Shown here one piece after another: positions 9,990-22,803 of a DNA stretch of 64,000 nucleotides. Below the pieces are notes generated by a model that was given only the letters and a program-made list of their open reading frames with translations, did no database searches and was not told where the DNA came from. This DNA comes from Megamerina dolium (taxonomy: Eukaryota > Arthropoda > Insecta > Diptera > Megamerinidae), in NCBI GenBank assembly GCA_963854835.1, contig OY978530.1, positions 39,702,251-39,766,250 on the forward strand, read 5' to 3'. A program made the translations under genes and the position numbers. Position 1 is the first letter of the stretch; each line of letters starts with the position of its first letter.

Positions 9990-11918
9990 AAAATTTTTCC
10001 TGAAGAAACGAAGTTGGAAAGAACAGGTGCCGGCATTGTCCAAATATGCCAGTTAGTCCAAGAGAACGAGTCCAAGAGCTGACGGAACTTCAATTCCGAT
10101 CTGAAGACCTAGAGGAATGCTGAAAGAGGTGCAAGGAGCTCATTTTCTCGAAAGTTATCGAGAATGATCTCTATGTGGACGACTACTGCTCCGGGGGACA
10201 ATCGAAGCCGTATTGAGAAGTGGTGGATTCGAGCTGCGCAAGTGGAAGTCGAACGCCAAAGAAATGGCAAATCAAATGTGTTCCGATGAAGGCACTTCAA
10301 TGATTCTCATAGATGAGGAGAAAGCCTCTATTCTCGGCCCGAAATAGTTAACAACAGAAGACCAGTTCACATTCACGGTGAAAACAGAAAAGATAGAAGG
10401 GATCCTCACAAAGCGAAGACCGTGATTTGTGTAGCACAGCTGTATGACCCAAATGGATTCATAGCGCCTTTAAAAATTTTGTGGAAAATCCTGATTCAGA
10501 ATATATGGCGCCTAAGCCTGGGATGAAAAAGTACCTCCGGAAATTGAGAAGAAATGGGAAGATTTCTGGGGAAATATTGTGAAACTTGAAGAATCCCGAA
10601 TCGATAGATGGATTGGAACTGGGAAAGGATTTGAAATAGAAGTACATGGGTTCTGCGATGCATCAATTGTACCATATGGAGCGGTATTATATATAAGATC
10701 AGTGAAACAGGGGAAGATTGCTACCAATTTACTGATATCCAAGACCAGGGTGGCACCACTGAAGACTGTGACAGCACCAAGACTGGAATTAGCAGTAGCC
10801 GAGCTGCTGTCCAGACTCGTGGTTGAAGTTGTCAAGGCTATGGAATGGAAAGAGATCAAGAACGTCTTATGGACTGATTCAAATGTTGTTTTGCATTGGC
10901 TTAGAAAGTTTCCATGCGACCTGACGACATTGGTTGCTAATAGAGTATCCTCAATTCAAATCCAATACAGACACCAAGTCTTGGCGGCACGTCAGGACAA
11001 GAGACAATCCAGCTGACCTGCTAAGCCGCGGAGTGAGTGTTAAAGAACTAGTCAATAACGCATTATGACTTCATGAACCTCAGTGGCTAACATTGGCACC
11101 AGGTTTTTGGCCAAAGAATGAATTGGCGAAGGAGATTGCAGTAGAGGGTGAAGGTGAATACAGAGTGATGGTTATACGAGAATTACCCGAACCACTACAA
11201 CTTTATATACGGAGAATGAAGGAATCGGTGGAACTAATCGCACATGCGAACAATTTGGAGAAAGTAATCAATGTGATAGGATATTTATATCGATACATCA
11301 ATACCGTTAGAGAAAGTATTAAACAGAGGAAGAGTTTAAAGAAGTCAGCCAGGAAACTATCGAAACGCTAACAAAAACAACGGGACAGAAATACCGAAGT
11401 GATTGCATTAATAAATGAGGAAATAGCGAACACATTATGATACCTAATTCGCATCGAAGAAGAGATATATTATGTGAAAGAAAAAAGTGCGCTTCGAGAA
11501 GGCAAGGGGTTGCCAGATAAATGCGACATACTTCTTGTTACGTCTAGTCTAATTTGTTATCGCAGAAGGTAAACACAGGCACTTCAACCTGGGTTACTTA
11601 TGTCAAGAACAGAATGAACAACTTAGTGAAAGGCACTATGGTTGTAGTTAAATATGTAGTTCAAAAAATTACACTTAAACGCAAAATATGTACAAATGAA
11701 ACATTTTACATAATTTGCCTTGACAGCATATTTAGGCAATGCATATTGTCTACTATAAGTAATAACAGCGACGCTGTTGTTTTAGTTCATCAGCGGTAGT
11801 ATAATGATGACGCTGCATTTTATGTTTATGAAATGTATGTGGAGTCTACTACCGGTCATATGCTGTCTAGGTTACAATTAAATATACAGGAATCAAACGA
11901 ATATGCAAAATAGGTACA

Positions 11919-11986
<68 letters not shown>

Positions 11987-12707
11987 CATACATACATACA
12001 TATATTCATACATACATTCATACATATATGTTTAAGTGTTTAATGCTTAAACACTTCCATTGAGACCGAAATTGGAAGAAGACATATTGAGAGTGCAGGG
12101 TAGAATTCAGGAAGCGAGAGAAAGCTACGAATATCGGTTCCAAGCTATAATACCGCACGAATCGAGACTAGCATGACTCATCATGGATGAAGCGCGTCGG
12201 AAGACAAGGCATGGCTCTCGCAGGCCATGATGCAATACACTCGACAGAGATATTGGATGGTGAGACAAGAAAGTTTATTCAAAATGTGTCAGTTACGTAC
12301 GCTTCAACTACCTATTGGAAAATAAGCTGATGGATAATTTACCGGGGGACAGGGTGCAGACTGGCAAGCCATTCCCCTGCACAGGAGTAGACTATGCAGT
12401 ATCATTCGAACTAAATATAAGAGAAAGAGAAGGAGAGCAAGTCAGGAGATCAAAATACTGGATTTTGATTTCTGTCTGTGTGAAAACGCGAGCAGTATAT
12501 ATCGACTTTGTAACAAGATTAACATCAATGGCCTTTAGTTCATGCTACGAACGCTTTATCGGTGGACGTGGCCGATGCGAAAGAATGTACAGCGACAACG
12601 GAACATCCTTCCTTGGAGCTGCGAAAGAGATCCAGAAGTCCTACAACCTATGTAGACTTCTAGTGAAAGAGATTGCACAAAGATTGAGCATTAAGGGGAC
12701 AAATTAG
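9990..12707 (+). pseudogene. BEL/Pao retrotransposon pol relic
   Basis: Several frames read in BEL/Pao order. The RT active site LYVDDYCSGG is at about 10169-10198 and is soon followed by stops. The link segment with AQLYDPNGFIAP lies near 10430-10470. The RNase H-like frame at 10579-11016 has GFCDAS and LWTDSNVVLHWL, and a further linker frame is at 11093-11371. After an insertion at about 11520-12058 that includes a TA tract, the integrase resumes. Its zinc region is near 12060-12310, and its core at 12315-12707 has a GVDYAV aspartate and a YSDNGTSFLGA aspartate. Stops, frame changes, a shortened RT and the insertion make it non-functional. No LTRs were identified. Confidence 0.85.
11919..12003. 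repeat. (TA)n followed by (CATA)n
   Basis: About 60 bases of pure TA dinucleotides pass into CATA tetranucleotides, inside the interrupted BEL relic. Confidence 0.95.
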
Positions 12708-12709
12708 AA

Positions 12710-13335
12710 GTTCATGATTCGTTACTCGTATACATTCTTCGTGGTAGCAAATAAAACAGTTCTGAAATGAACTGCTCGTCTTCAACGAGGAGATCTTCAT
12801 TAGATTCTGTCTGGTCCGCAATTTCCTTTCCCAGCATTCTATAATGCTTCCAGTAGGTAAGTATAAAACAGTATGTTGTTATTGCGACAGATAATAGATT
12901 GTTTGGACGAATGCATTAGTGAAAAGAAAGTGCATACTTCACGAAAAATATCTTGTTGTCTCACGCGTTGCAAAATGAGACTCCACTTTGTCCCATCCTT
13001 AGCCACAAACAAAATTTCCTCTTGATAATCAGTATCCAATACTTCCGCTTCGTTATCCTCACCTTCGGTATCTTCTTCAGCCCTCAATTCCATATCCGGG
13101 TGTCTACGTGCCCAAGTTCAATAGCATAGTTCAGCGTCTTAGCCAATTCCATTATTCTCCGTAGTCCCTTGTTATACATCACTGTCTCCTTGTTTACCTG
13201 CGGAACAATCAATATATTGTCTTGAAAATATAATCCTTGCATATTGTGTGATAACCTAAAAAACGTAAGTTGCTGGTTTCTAGGAAAAATAATTGCATTG
13301 ACTACTAGACTCAAAAATTCAAATCTTAACCGCAC
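12710..13335 (-). pseudogene. Unrecognised acidic protein fragment, possibly piggyBac-like
   Basis: Minus-strand frames at 13084-13335 and 12839-13093 follow each other. The second has an acidic stretch (EEDTEGEDNEAE) and then DGTKWSLI and DIFREV. An acidic N-terminus followed by a (D)GTxW block and an NIxRE-like block is seen at the start of piggyBac transposases, which is the only resemblance found. The catalytic core is absent. It may instead be an unrelated host fragment. Confidence 0.25.
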
Positions 13336-14651
13336 TGAAAATTTAATCTACATAAATTGCGAAAACTCATTGTATTTACATATGTAAATAGTGCCAGTTT
13401 ATGTAGTTAAAAATTGATGCCCCGTAAAGGTTAAGCTAAACCAAAAGCGAACTATATTTCTTTTATTCAATTTACTCATATCATATTATACATTAAAAAA
13501 GTTCGAAAATCGTCGATAAACACATTAACATTTTATCTGATCACAAGGTGGAATATAGTAATTTATAATATGTTGTTTTATAACCAAAATATTTTCTTTT
13601 GACACTTTTCTTTAAAGTTTCTCAAACCCGTCTCCACAAAATATTTCGGGCAAGGGAGTTTGTAAATCTATATTTTTATAGTCTATTTCGGTACTTCTTA
13701 GATTTTCTTTCTTTATAAAAATTTGAAGTATTTTTAACAATATTTAATTGTGGATAAAGTAGATCAATCATCGTAAAATTCATTTAGAATATAAGTCAAA
13801 AAAACAAAAAACAAATATGCTTTATTTGTATCAATAAGCTTCTCTTCAATTTTTTCTAAATTATCTTCTTGGTAACTAATAACTAATAACCGTCGGTTGC
13901 AGCTACACAATATGAAAAGTCATGGCAGAGGTGATGAAAATGTCAACTGACAGTAACTGACTCTGGGAACAGTTGTTCGAAAATATATGCAGCTTACTTG
14001 TTTTATCTAATGAATTTCTCATAGACTTCAATTAATTTTGTTTGATAAGTTGTATCTTTTCCACATGATGGAATAATTAATGGTGCTGTACGTAGGATTA
14101 CATCTTTTTCTAATTTGACAATTCGCACTCCCCAAGCAAATCAGTGATGCTTCTTTGCAAACTTACTTTTTGAACAAAATTTATAAAAAATAGTTTACAA
14201 ATTACTTTCATGAAAAAAAATGTGGATATGCAATACTGGCGTTTTTTTTTTTATCGTTGCTTTTAATACTTTTTGTTCAGAATTTATATTCAATTTACAT
14301 TTCTTCAATTTAAACTCAATGTAAGTATGAACAAATTCTTTGAGTGATTTAATAAATTTAATGCAAATTTAATTTTTAATTTTTTAATTTACAGGAAAAT
14401 ACTGCTTGTGTCCTTTACAATGTTTAAATTTTCCTCTCAGTTGTAAGTTATAACAACAAAATAACTTAGTTTTACAGTAGTTTTAGTTTCTTTACATAAA
14501 GTAGTAATATGAAAAACTTAATAAATATGTACATTATGAAAAAGTGTTTAGAAAATGTAATGTTTGTTTTGTGTTCGTTATGTTCATTATACATTGGACA
14601 ATTTTTGTAAAAGGACTTTATTTTAGAGATTTTGAACATTCCAAAGAAAGT
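13336..14651. other. AT-rich unassigned region
   Basis: About 1.3 kb without a recognisable gene. It lies immediately upstream of the P-like transposase remains and may contain that element's 5' part, but no inverted end could be recognised. Confidence 0.35.
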
Positions 14652-17600
14652 TGTAAGTTGTGCCATAGGAGATTGATACATGAAGGTATTGTTTAAAGTT
14701 CCAAAGGACGAAATAAAAAGAAATATATGGATCAAGTCATGTGGGCTAAATTTACGATACGGAACCAAAATACGTTCCCTTCATTTTTCGTCCAATGATT
14801 ATATGTCAGGGCAAGATGGCAAAAAGGTGAAATTATGTAGTGATGCTACTCCCATGATAGTTGAGTACCTCAATTCTTGGAAAGAACCAGAGCAATCTTC
14901 TTGCAAATTCATTGAAGTTTCAACATAAACTGAGTAAATTTCATGTGCCGAAAACAGTTTTTGATAGAAACGACAAATTAAAGAATTATTTTTTTCTTTT
15001 TCGCTATTGTGGTGCTATCTAGGATTATTCAAAAAGAAAAATTAATATACTTTTCGAACATTTACATCACACACCAGCTTTAAACTCAAATATTAAAAAT
15101 TTCACGTTTTGACCATAAACGGTTTTCGATACATTAATCTAGAGGAATTTTCCTTTGCAACCAGCATACTCTATCAAATTTTGTTTCATTGTATTATTAA
15201 TACAACTGTTGCTTTAGATCATACACTGATCGCCGAGTGAAAATGCTCTAGGAAGAACTGGCCTAATTGAATATAAGAACATTTTTTACGGATGAACAAA
15301 AAATAAGAAATCAAAAACAAAACATTTATTGGACGTGGAACGATGCGTCGTCGCATTCACCCGGACCAAGAGCGTATACATACTTGTATAAGAAGGGATT
15401 TCCACTTTCCAGTGAGTCAACTTTTGCAAAATGGCTGCATAAGCTTAAATTGAAGACGGCATATTGCACTTTTCTTTAAGTGTAATACGCAGCGTAGATA
15501 TGCTCCTTGCAGATAAACTATCCATTCTGTCGTTCGACGAGATGAAAGTCGAACCAATGTATGAATACGATCCTCTGTTAGACACCATTCCAACGCCGTG
15601 TAAAAGCGTCTAAATGATTTTTGCTAGTGGTCTAAAGTCTTCGTGGAAGCAGCCAATATTTTATGCGTACGATGTTGCTATGTCCAAAGCCATTTTGGAT
15701 AGAGCAATTGCAGTGGCTAAAGAAGCAGGCTATCCTGTAGTGGGAATCGTTTCCGATTAGGGTGGAGGCAATCAAGCCCTTTGGAAAGAATTAAATGTAT
15801 CAAGCGAGAATGTTGCCTATTTATTTTTATACCCTGTATGAGTAAACGCTTGCAGAAAACTCCAAAGATATAAAAAAGTAAATATATTTTTGATCGTTGC
15901 CTTAAAACATAATTTAGCGATGTCCATCCGTCCGTCGTGTGTCTGTCTCCCGGCTGGTTCACACAATAACTTAAGCTATTTTGACGAAATTTGGCATGAG
16001 TAACATATGATACAAAAGTACGGAGGGGATTGATAATGGGTATGATGATTGATAATGGGATTGACTGCCACACCACGGAGTAATCAAAGCGACTAACTTC
16101 GGAATATTTAAAATGTTTAACTTGCTACAACTTACTCAATATATTTCGATAATTTTCTGCAGAACAACCATATTTTAGCGATTAGATTAGTATTGTAGTC
16201 GAAAATAAGTTGCCATAAAATCAGAAAGCCACACCCACTATTTTATATAGCTCGCATACAAAGCCTCGGCATTTGTTTTATGTTTAAACCGCCATAGCAT
16301 CAGCAGTTTTCAGCTTATAACAACTATATTTAGCACAATGTTTAATAGTGTCGTTTGTAATAAACTTGCCAAAAGTCAGGGGACCACGCCTACTACTTAA
16401 AGTAGCGATCCAACTTTTTATATATGTATGTATATCTACATGTGTAAGGTATAATTCATTCGGCCCAGGCTGACTGAAAGGTAATTTTTTATATTTTCTT
16501 CTTTATGTTAGAACGAATATGGTTTCCAAAGCCAGCAATAGATGGCAAAGTTATCGTATTTGCGGATGTTCTGCATTTGTTGAAGCTTTTACGGAATCAC
16601 TTTCCTGACAGTGGATATTTAATTTAAGAAAACTTATTGATAACGCGAACAATTGCGCAGTTGTTGAAATACACGTCTGTTTCAGATGCATCGATTGTGC
16701 ACAAACTTACTGAGAAAGTGAAACTTGCAGCACAATTGTTTTCACATAGCACTGCAAGGGCGATACGATGTTGCGTGCGAAACGGCTTATTTCATTGACA
16801 TAGTTAATCGTTGGTTCGATATATTCAATACGAAATTTCCATCATTCCAGTTGATTCCCTCCTAAAAACCCTTTGGCATGGATTTGGAACATCAATTAAA
16901 AATTATTTCGAAAATGGACTCATGTATGTTTGACACTCGTGCTTTTGGAAGACAATCCTTACTACCGTTCCAAAAAGGAATATTGTTGTGCAATCATTCC
17001 CTAAAGAAATTATATTTTTATCTTAAGGAGAGCTGACATATATATTCTGACATATAGATTGAACCAAGATATCTTAAAAATTGTTTTGGTGCAAAGCCAG
17101 CAAGAGATGGGCTTCACGACAATCCCAGTCCCATAAAGTTTAAATACAGATCACCAAAATATCTGCTAGGTAAATGTGCTATTTATGTTCATGACAATAC
17201 TTATGTTCCATTATAATATCGTATACATCATATTCACACCCCGAAAGACGGAAACTCTTGTGGCTCGGGAAATGCAGAAGCCGATGAAACTGACTGGCTC
17301 AACCTTGAAACAGTGTAAGATCTGAGCAGCTTCATTGCAGATATTGGTAACGGTGTGAACGAATATGCATTCTGTGGCGACATTCGAATATTGAAAGCAA
17401 GAATATTGAAAGCATACACGAGGATGCGTTGCGGGGTACATAATAAGAAAATTAGGATGAAGTAATTATTTGTCTAAAGAACCAAATTATACGTGGGTTG
17501 ATGAGGTTTCTTGCGGTGCCTTGAAGAAACCATCATCACAATTCCTTTCGGACATAAATATCTTAGAATCAGTTCTTTCTCATTTTAATGGTACACATAT

Positions 17601-17770
17601 TTCAAATTGCCAAAATTATTGAAAATTACGATATAAGACTGGATGTGAAAAAAATTTTTTGTTTAATGCCGGTTGCCTTCAACTCTATATCACCTAGGTA
17701 CTGCATCAATTCTTCTTTATTTAAGAAGTTCACAAACGCACGACTCATTTTTTTCACAGTTATAGTTTTT
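14652..17770 (+). pseudogene. P-element-superfamily transposase relic (THAP plus RNase H-like core)
   Basis: The 5' part is a THAP zinc-finger domain. A CxxC pair (codons at 14652 and 14661) lies one frameshift upstream of FKVPKDEIKRNIW; LHFSS follows and the fragment runs to about 14928. At 15267-15479 comes a GPRAYTYLYKKG...FAKWL block typical of the P-transposase region before the catalytic core. The core follows at 15500-15830 with LSFDEMKV and GIVSD-stop-GGGNQALWKEL. It is then interrupted by the element at 15829-16492. It resumes at about 16508 with FADVLHLLKLLRNHF, then KVKLAAQLFSH, then an ILTYRLNQD block near 17040, and late C-terminal traces near 17500-17600. The family is a GTP-dependent cut-and-paste transposase. 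Several stops and frameshifts make it dead. Terminal inverted repeats were not found. Confidence 0.88.
15829..16492. mobile_element. Second copy of the inverted-end repeat element, inside the P-like relic
   Basis: It starts TATACCCTGTATG and carries the ATGTCCATCCGTCCG...CTGTCT stretch, the AAATTTGGCATGAGTAAC block and CCACACCCAC / ATAGCTCGCATACAAA words found in the copy at 641-1731. It ends GTAAGGTATAATTCATTCGGCCC. At about 660 bp it has fewer internal repeat units. P-transposase similarity stops before it and resumes after it, so it inserted later. Confidence 0.75.
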
Positions 17771-17844
17771 CAATGTTAGCACATTTCCAATGTAGTGCAT
17801 ATGTGTACTACAGTATTTTCAGTGCTCCAGTGCACTACCCTCTT

Positions 17845-17865
17845 TTATATATATATATATATATA

Positions 17866-17940
<75 letters not shown>
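17845..17940. repeat. (TA)n tract
   Basis: Nearly pure TA dinucleotides with one GTG interruption near 17870. Confidence 0.97.
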
Positions 17941-17943
<3 letters not shown>

Positions 17944-17984
17944 GTGTAGTAAAAGGTAATTTATTTATTAAGGTAATTTATTTA

Positions 17985-18300
17985 TTTAAATGATCCCAAA
18001 CGGTTTTTGTGCAATGTTTAGCTCCTGGGCAATAGAAACAGTGCTTACATGATGGTCAGACTCGACGACTATTATTATTTTTTCGATATATTCGACAATT
18101 GGCCTTCCAGAGCGTGGTACATTTTTGACACCAAAATTACCGGAACAGAATCGAAGAAACTAAAATTGCACATGATTGGCTGTTCCAGTATCAGCACCAT
18201 AAGCACCATTCACATTTTCAGCCATCCGGATTGCGTTTTCGCCTTTACCGAAAAAAAACTGTAAGATATGGCGTATTTTGTCTAAACTGGTGTCCATATT
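17985..18300 (-). pseudogene. mariner transposase N-terminal fragment
   Basis: The minus-strand translation has the mariner helix-turn-helix layout. The N-terminus (MDTSLDKIRHILQFFFGKGE, near 18294) is followed by the ENVNGAYG block and then, after a broken stretch, by HVSTVSIAQELNIAQKPFG near 17990-18050, a second helix-turn-helix. Stops interrupt it and everything downstream, including the catalytic domain, is missing. The fragment ends close to the TA tract at 17845-17940. Confidence 0.75.
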
Positions 18301-18499
18301 TGACGAGCGCTCATACAATACTGAGTAATGCAATCACAAAACTGCCTGAAAAGTTTATTTAGTACGAAATCTTATCTTTGTAACGCTATCTAGCATGACG
18401 CGATCGCGCTTATACAACGCGTATCTTATCTGTACCTTATAGATACAGATTACTAAAGCCATCTACTAGAAAAGTGGTGGATTTCTCCATATATATTTC

Positions 18500-18551
18500 T
18501 ACATGTATATATATATATATACATATATATATATACATTCATATATATATA

Positions 18552-18624
<73 letters not shown>

Positions 18625-18640
18625 ATATATATATATATAT

Positions 18641-18739
<99 letters not shown>

Positions 18740-18740
18740 A
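18500..18740. repeat. (TA)n tract with TACA/TGTA interruptions
   Basis: About 240 bases of TA repeats. The open frames across it, made only of Tyr-Ile codons, are artefacts of the repeat. Confidence 0.97.
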
Positions 18741-18757
18741 TATGGTAACGGAACGCG

Positions 18758-19480
18758 CGGTCAACGAGGGCAAGACGAAGTATCTAGCGTCGACAAACAA
18801 AGAGTCCCGGCGTCTTGGACAGCACGACACTGTTGACAACTACGCTTTTGAAGTAGTAAGGGACTTTGTCTATCTTGGAACCAGCATTAACAGCAGCAAT
18901 GACGTAGCCTGGAGATATTGCGAAGGATCACTCTTACAAACAGGTGTTACTTTGGGCTAAGTAAGCAATTGAGAAGTCGAGCTCTCTTTCGAAGGACGAA
19001 AACTACACTCTACAAGTCTCTCATCATACCTGTAATAATATATGGCGCTGAAGCCTGGACAATTTCTATCTCGGATGAGCGAATGCTTGGAGATATCGAG
19101 AGAAAAGTCCTACGTAAGATCTTTGGACCTATTTGCGTTGGTGCCGAGTACCGAATAAGGTACAACCATGAGCTGTAAGAGCTGTATGCCGATATTGACA
19201 TAGTAAAGCGCATCAAAATCCGGCGGCTGCGCTGGATAGGTCATGTCGAGCGAATGGAAGAACACGCTCCAGCTAAGAAGGTGTTATATTCGGAACCCGC
19301 TGCAGGACGACGCAGAAGAGGAAGACCTAACCTCCGATGGATAGACCAAGTACTGAAGAACCTGACGGCGCTTGAAATATCTAACTGTCGCCAGCTAGTG
19401 AAGAACAGAGATATCTGGCGAAGCATATTATATTCGGCCTAAATCGATATTCGGTTGTTATCGCCACATAAGTAAATAAG
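18758..19480 (+). mobile_element. RTE-type LINE, 5'-truncated copy
   Basis: The sequence encodes the C-terminal part of the reverse transcriptase ORF, from a VNEGKTKYL block to the final WRS-type end. It matches the longer copy at 21398-24183. It carries a one-base deletion near 18902-18935 that moves the frame, and a stop in the NHEL block near 19177. The 3' tail is TAAGTAAATAAG rather than poly(A). A perfect 12-bp target duplication, TAACGGAACGCG, flanks it at 18746-18757 and 19481-19492. Confidence 0.93.
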
Positions 19481-19492
19481 TAACGGAACGCG

Positions 19493-19645
19493 TCACTCGA
19501 AGTGACAGACAGTACTGAAAATCACAACCTTGACAGACAGACAAACTTGACCCAAAAGTTAGCGAAGCGTGGGTTAAAATCAATTCTGACGGACAGACGA
19601 AAGAACAAACATGACGAAACGTAAGCTTTTTTTAAAATTAAGTTA
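19493..19645. other. Unassigned spacer
   Basis: GACAGACAGACAAAC-like words repeat loosely. No gene was seen. Confidence 0.4.
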
Positions 19646-19722
19646 CTTTCTTACTTGCTTATGTGGCCATAACAACCGAATATCGATTTAGGCCGAAAAT
19701 ATCATGCTTCGCCAGTTAGTCT
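19646..19722 (-). mobile_element. RTE-type LINE, very short 3' fragment
   Basis: About 75 bases in reverse orientation match the last codons and 3' end of the RTE family (GGCCATAACAACCGAATATC...), including the TTACTTGCTTA tail. It is a severely 5'-truncated insertion. Confidence 0.85.
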
Positions 19723-20188
19723 TCTTTAAACGACCAAGAACAGCAGTTGTATCAAAAGCAGAAAACGAAGCAACGTTATTGTATATTATTTGTGTCAGTG
19801 AAGTGTTGTAAAACAACATATCGCTCATTTGCTGCAAGACCGGCATAAGTCAAAAAAATCGATTTTCCATAAAACGCGTTAGAAGTTTTCAACTGACTCC
19901 AACCGTACACGGAAAACACGGAAAAAATTCTCTTCTCAAGCGGAGCATATAAGAGGTATTCATATGAATTTTTCACTCAACATGAAGTATGATATAACGA
20001 ACAATTCTGCAGCATTAACTCAAAAATCACGTTTTTTGATTTATGCCGGTCTTGCAGCAAATGAGCGATATGTACATATAATATAGAATGCTAGAATAGA
20101 AACTAAATGTAAGTTATTCATTATAAATGTATAAACAAATTTAAACAATTCTGAATGAAAGACATAAAACTAAAACAAACGTGTATAA
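19723..20188. other. Unassigned spacer
   Basis: No recognised gene. A short direct repeat is present: variants of GCTCATTTGCTGCAAGACCGG lie near 19825, with the reverse complement near 20050. The repeat is worth noting but is unexplained. Confidence 0.4.
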
Positions 20189-21397
<1,209 letters not shown>

Positions 21398-21438
21398 TTA
21401 CTTACTTACTTATGTGGCCATAACAACCGAATATCGAT

Positions 21439-22803
21439 TTAGGCCGAAAATAACATGCTTCGCCAGCCATCTCTGTTCTTCGCTAGCTGGCGCCAGTTAG
21501 AAATTCCAAGCGCCGTCAGGTTCTCCAGTACTTGGTCTTTCCACCGGAGGTTTGGTCTTCCTCTTCTGCGTCGTCCTCCAGCGGGTTCCGAATATAACAC
21601 CTTCTTAGCTGGAGCGTGTTCTTCCATTCGCTCGACATGACCTAGCCAGCGCAGCCGCTGGATTTTGATGCGCTTTACTATGTCAATATCGGCATATAGC
21701 TCGTACAGCTCATGGTTGTACCTTATTCGGTACTCGCCACCAACGCAAATAGGTCCAAAGATCCTGCGTAGGACCTTTCTCTCGAAAACTCCAAGCATTC
21801 GCTCATCCGAGATGGAAATTGTCCAGGCTTCAGCGCCATATGTTAGGACAGGCATGATGAGAGACTTGTAGAGTGTAGTTTTCGTTCTTCGAGAGAGGGC
21901 TCGACTTTTCAATTGCTTACTCAGCCCAAAGTAACACCTGTTAGCAAGAGTTATCCTACGCATGATCTCCAAGCTGACTTCATTACTGCTGTTAATGCTG
22001 GTTCCAAGATAGACAAAGTCCCTTACTACTTCAAAAGCGTAGTTGTCAACAGTGACGTGCTGTCCAAGACGACGGGACTCTTTGTTTGTTGACACTAGAT
22101 ACTTCGTCTTGCCGTCGTTCACCGTGAGACCCATCCAACGCGACTCTCTTTCCAACTCTGAGAATGCTGCACTGACTGCTCGCGTGTTCATGCCGATTAT
22201 GTCAATATCGTCGGCATACGCTAACAGCATGACACTTTTGTTGAAGATAGTGCCATTATGTCGTAGATCAGCAGCTCGTATTATTTTCTCCATAATAAGA
22301 TTGAAGAAGTCGCACGATAACGAATCACCTTGTCTGAAACCCCGTTCGGTATTAAACGGTGCGGAGAGGTCCTTCCCAATTTTCACTGCACAACGAGAGT
22401 TATGCAGTGTCATTCTACAAAGTCGAATGAGCTTTGCAGGAATACCGAACTCAGACATTGTTGCGTAGAGGTAATCCCTTACCGGACTGTCGAAAGCGGC
22501 TTTATAATCAACAAATAGGTGGTGTGTGTCGATCTGTTTTTCTTGGGTCTTCTCCAGGATTTGGCGCAGTGTGAAAATCTGGTCGATGGTGGATTTACCA
22601 GGTCTGAAGCCACACTGATAAGGTCCAATCAGGTTGCTGAGCATAGGCTTCAACCTTTCACACAGTACGCTCGATAGAACCTTGTATGCGATGCTCAGGA
22701 GACTTATTCCACGGTAGTTGGCGCAAATTGTGGGGTCTCCTTTTTTATGTACAGGACAGAGAACACTGAGCCTCCAATCATCAGGCATGCTTTCGAGTCT
22801 CAT
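21439..22803 (-). pseudogene. RTE LINE reverse transcriptase ORF (N-terminally deleted)
   Basis: A 454-codon frame starts inside RT motif territory (MPDDWRLSVLCPVHKKGD) and goes through NYRGISLLS, GFRPGKSTIDQI, FVDYKAAFD and GFRQGDSL to the active site YADD at about residue 196. The thumb and C-terminal region follow, with LTYGAEAW, RLRWLGHVERM and GRPNLRW. The enzyme copies its RNA at a nicked target. The frame is long and has all RT motifs from the fingers onward, but the ~100-residue link to the endonuclease is absent, so the first methionine is unlikely to be a natural start. It is more probably a broken single ORF than a separate gene. Confidence 0.92.

Noticed and set aside
11919..12003. 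CRISPR-like or satellite array
   Set aside because: Only simple dinucleotide and tetranucleotide repeats are present; there are no repeat-spacer units.
13336..14640. First exon or inverted end of the P-like element
   Set aside because: The position is right, but no sequence resembling a P terminal inverted repeat or another THAP exon beyond the CxxC pair could be recognised.
15717..16076. 119-codon minus-strand ORF
   Set aside because: It spans the junction of the P-like relic and the inserted repeat element. It is chimeric and unsupported.
18474..18748. Long open frames made of alternating Tyr and Ile codons in the TA tracts here and at 20121-20540, 50974-51409, 59183-59662 and 59886-60312
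   Set aside because: They arise mechanically because (TA)n has no stop codon in these frames. They occur on both strands and have no coding composition.
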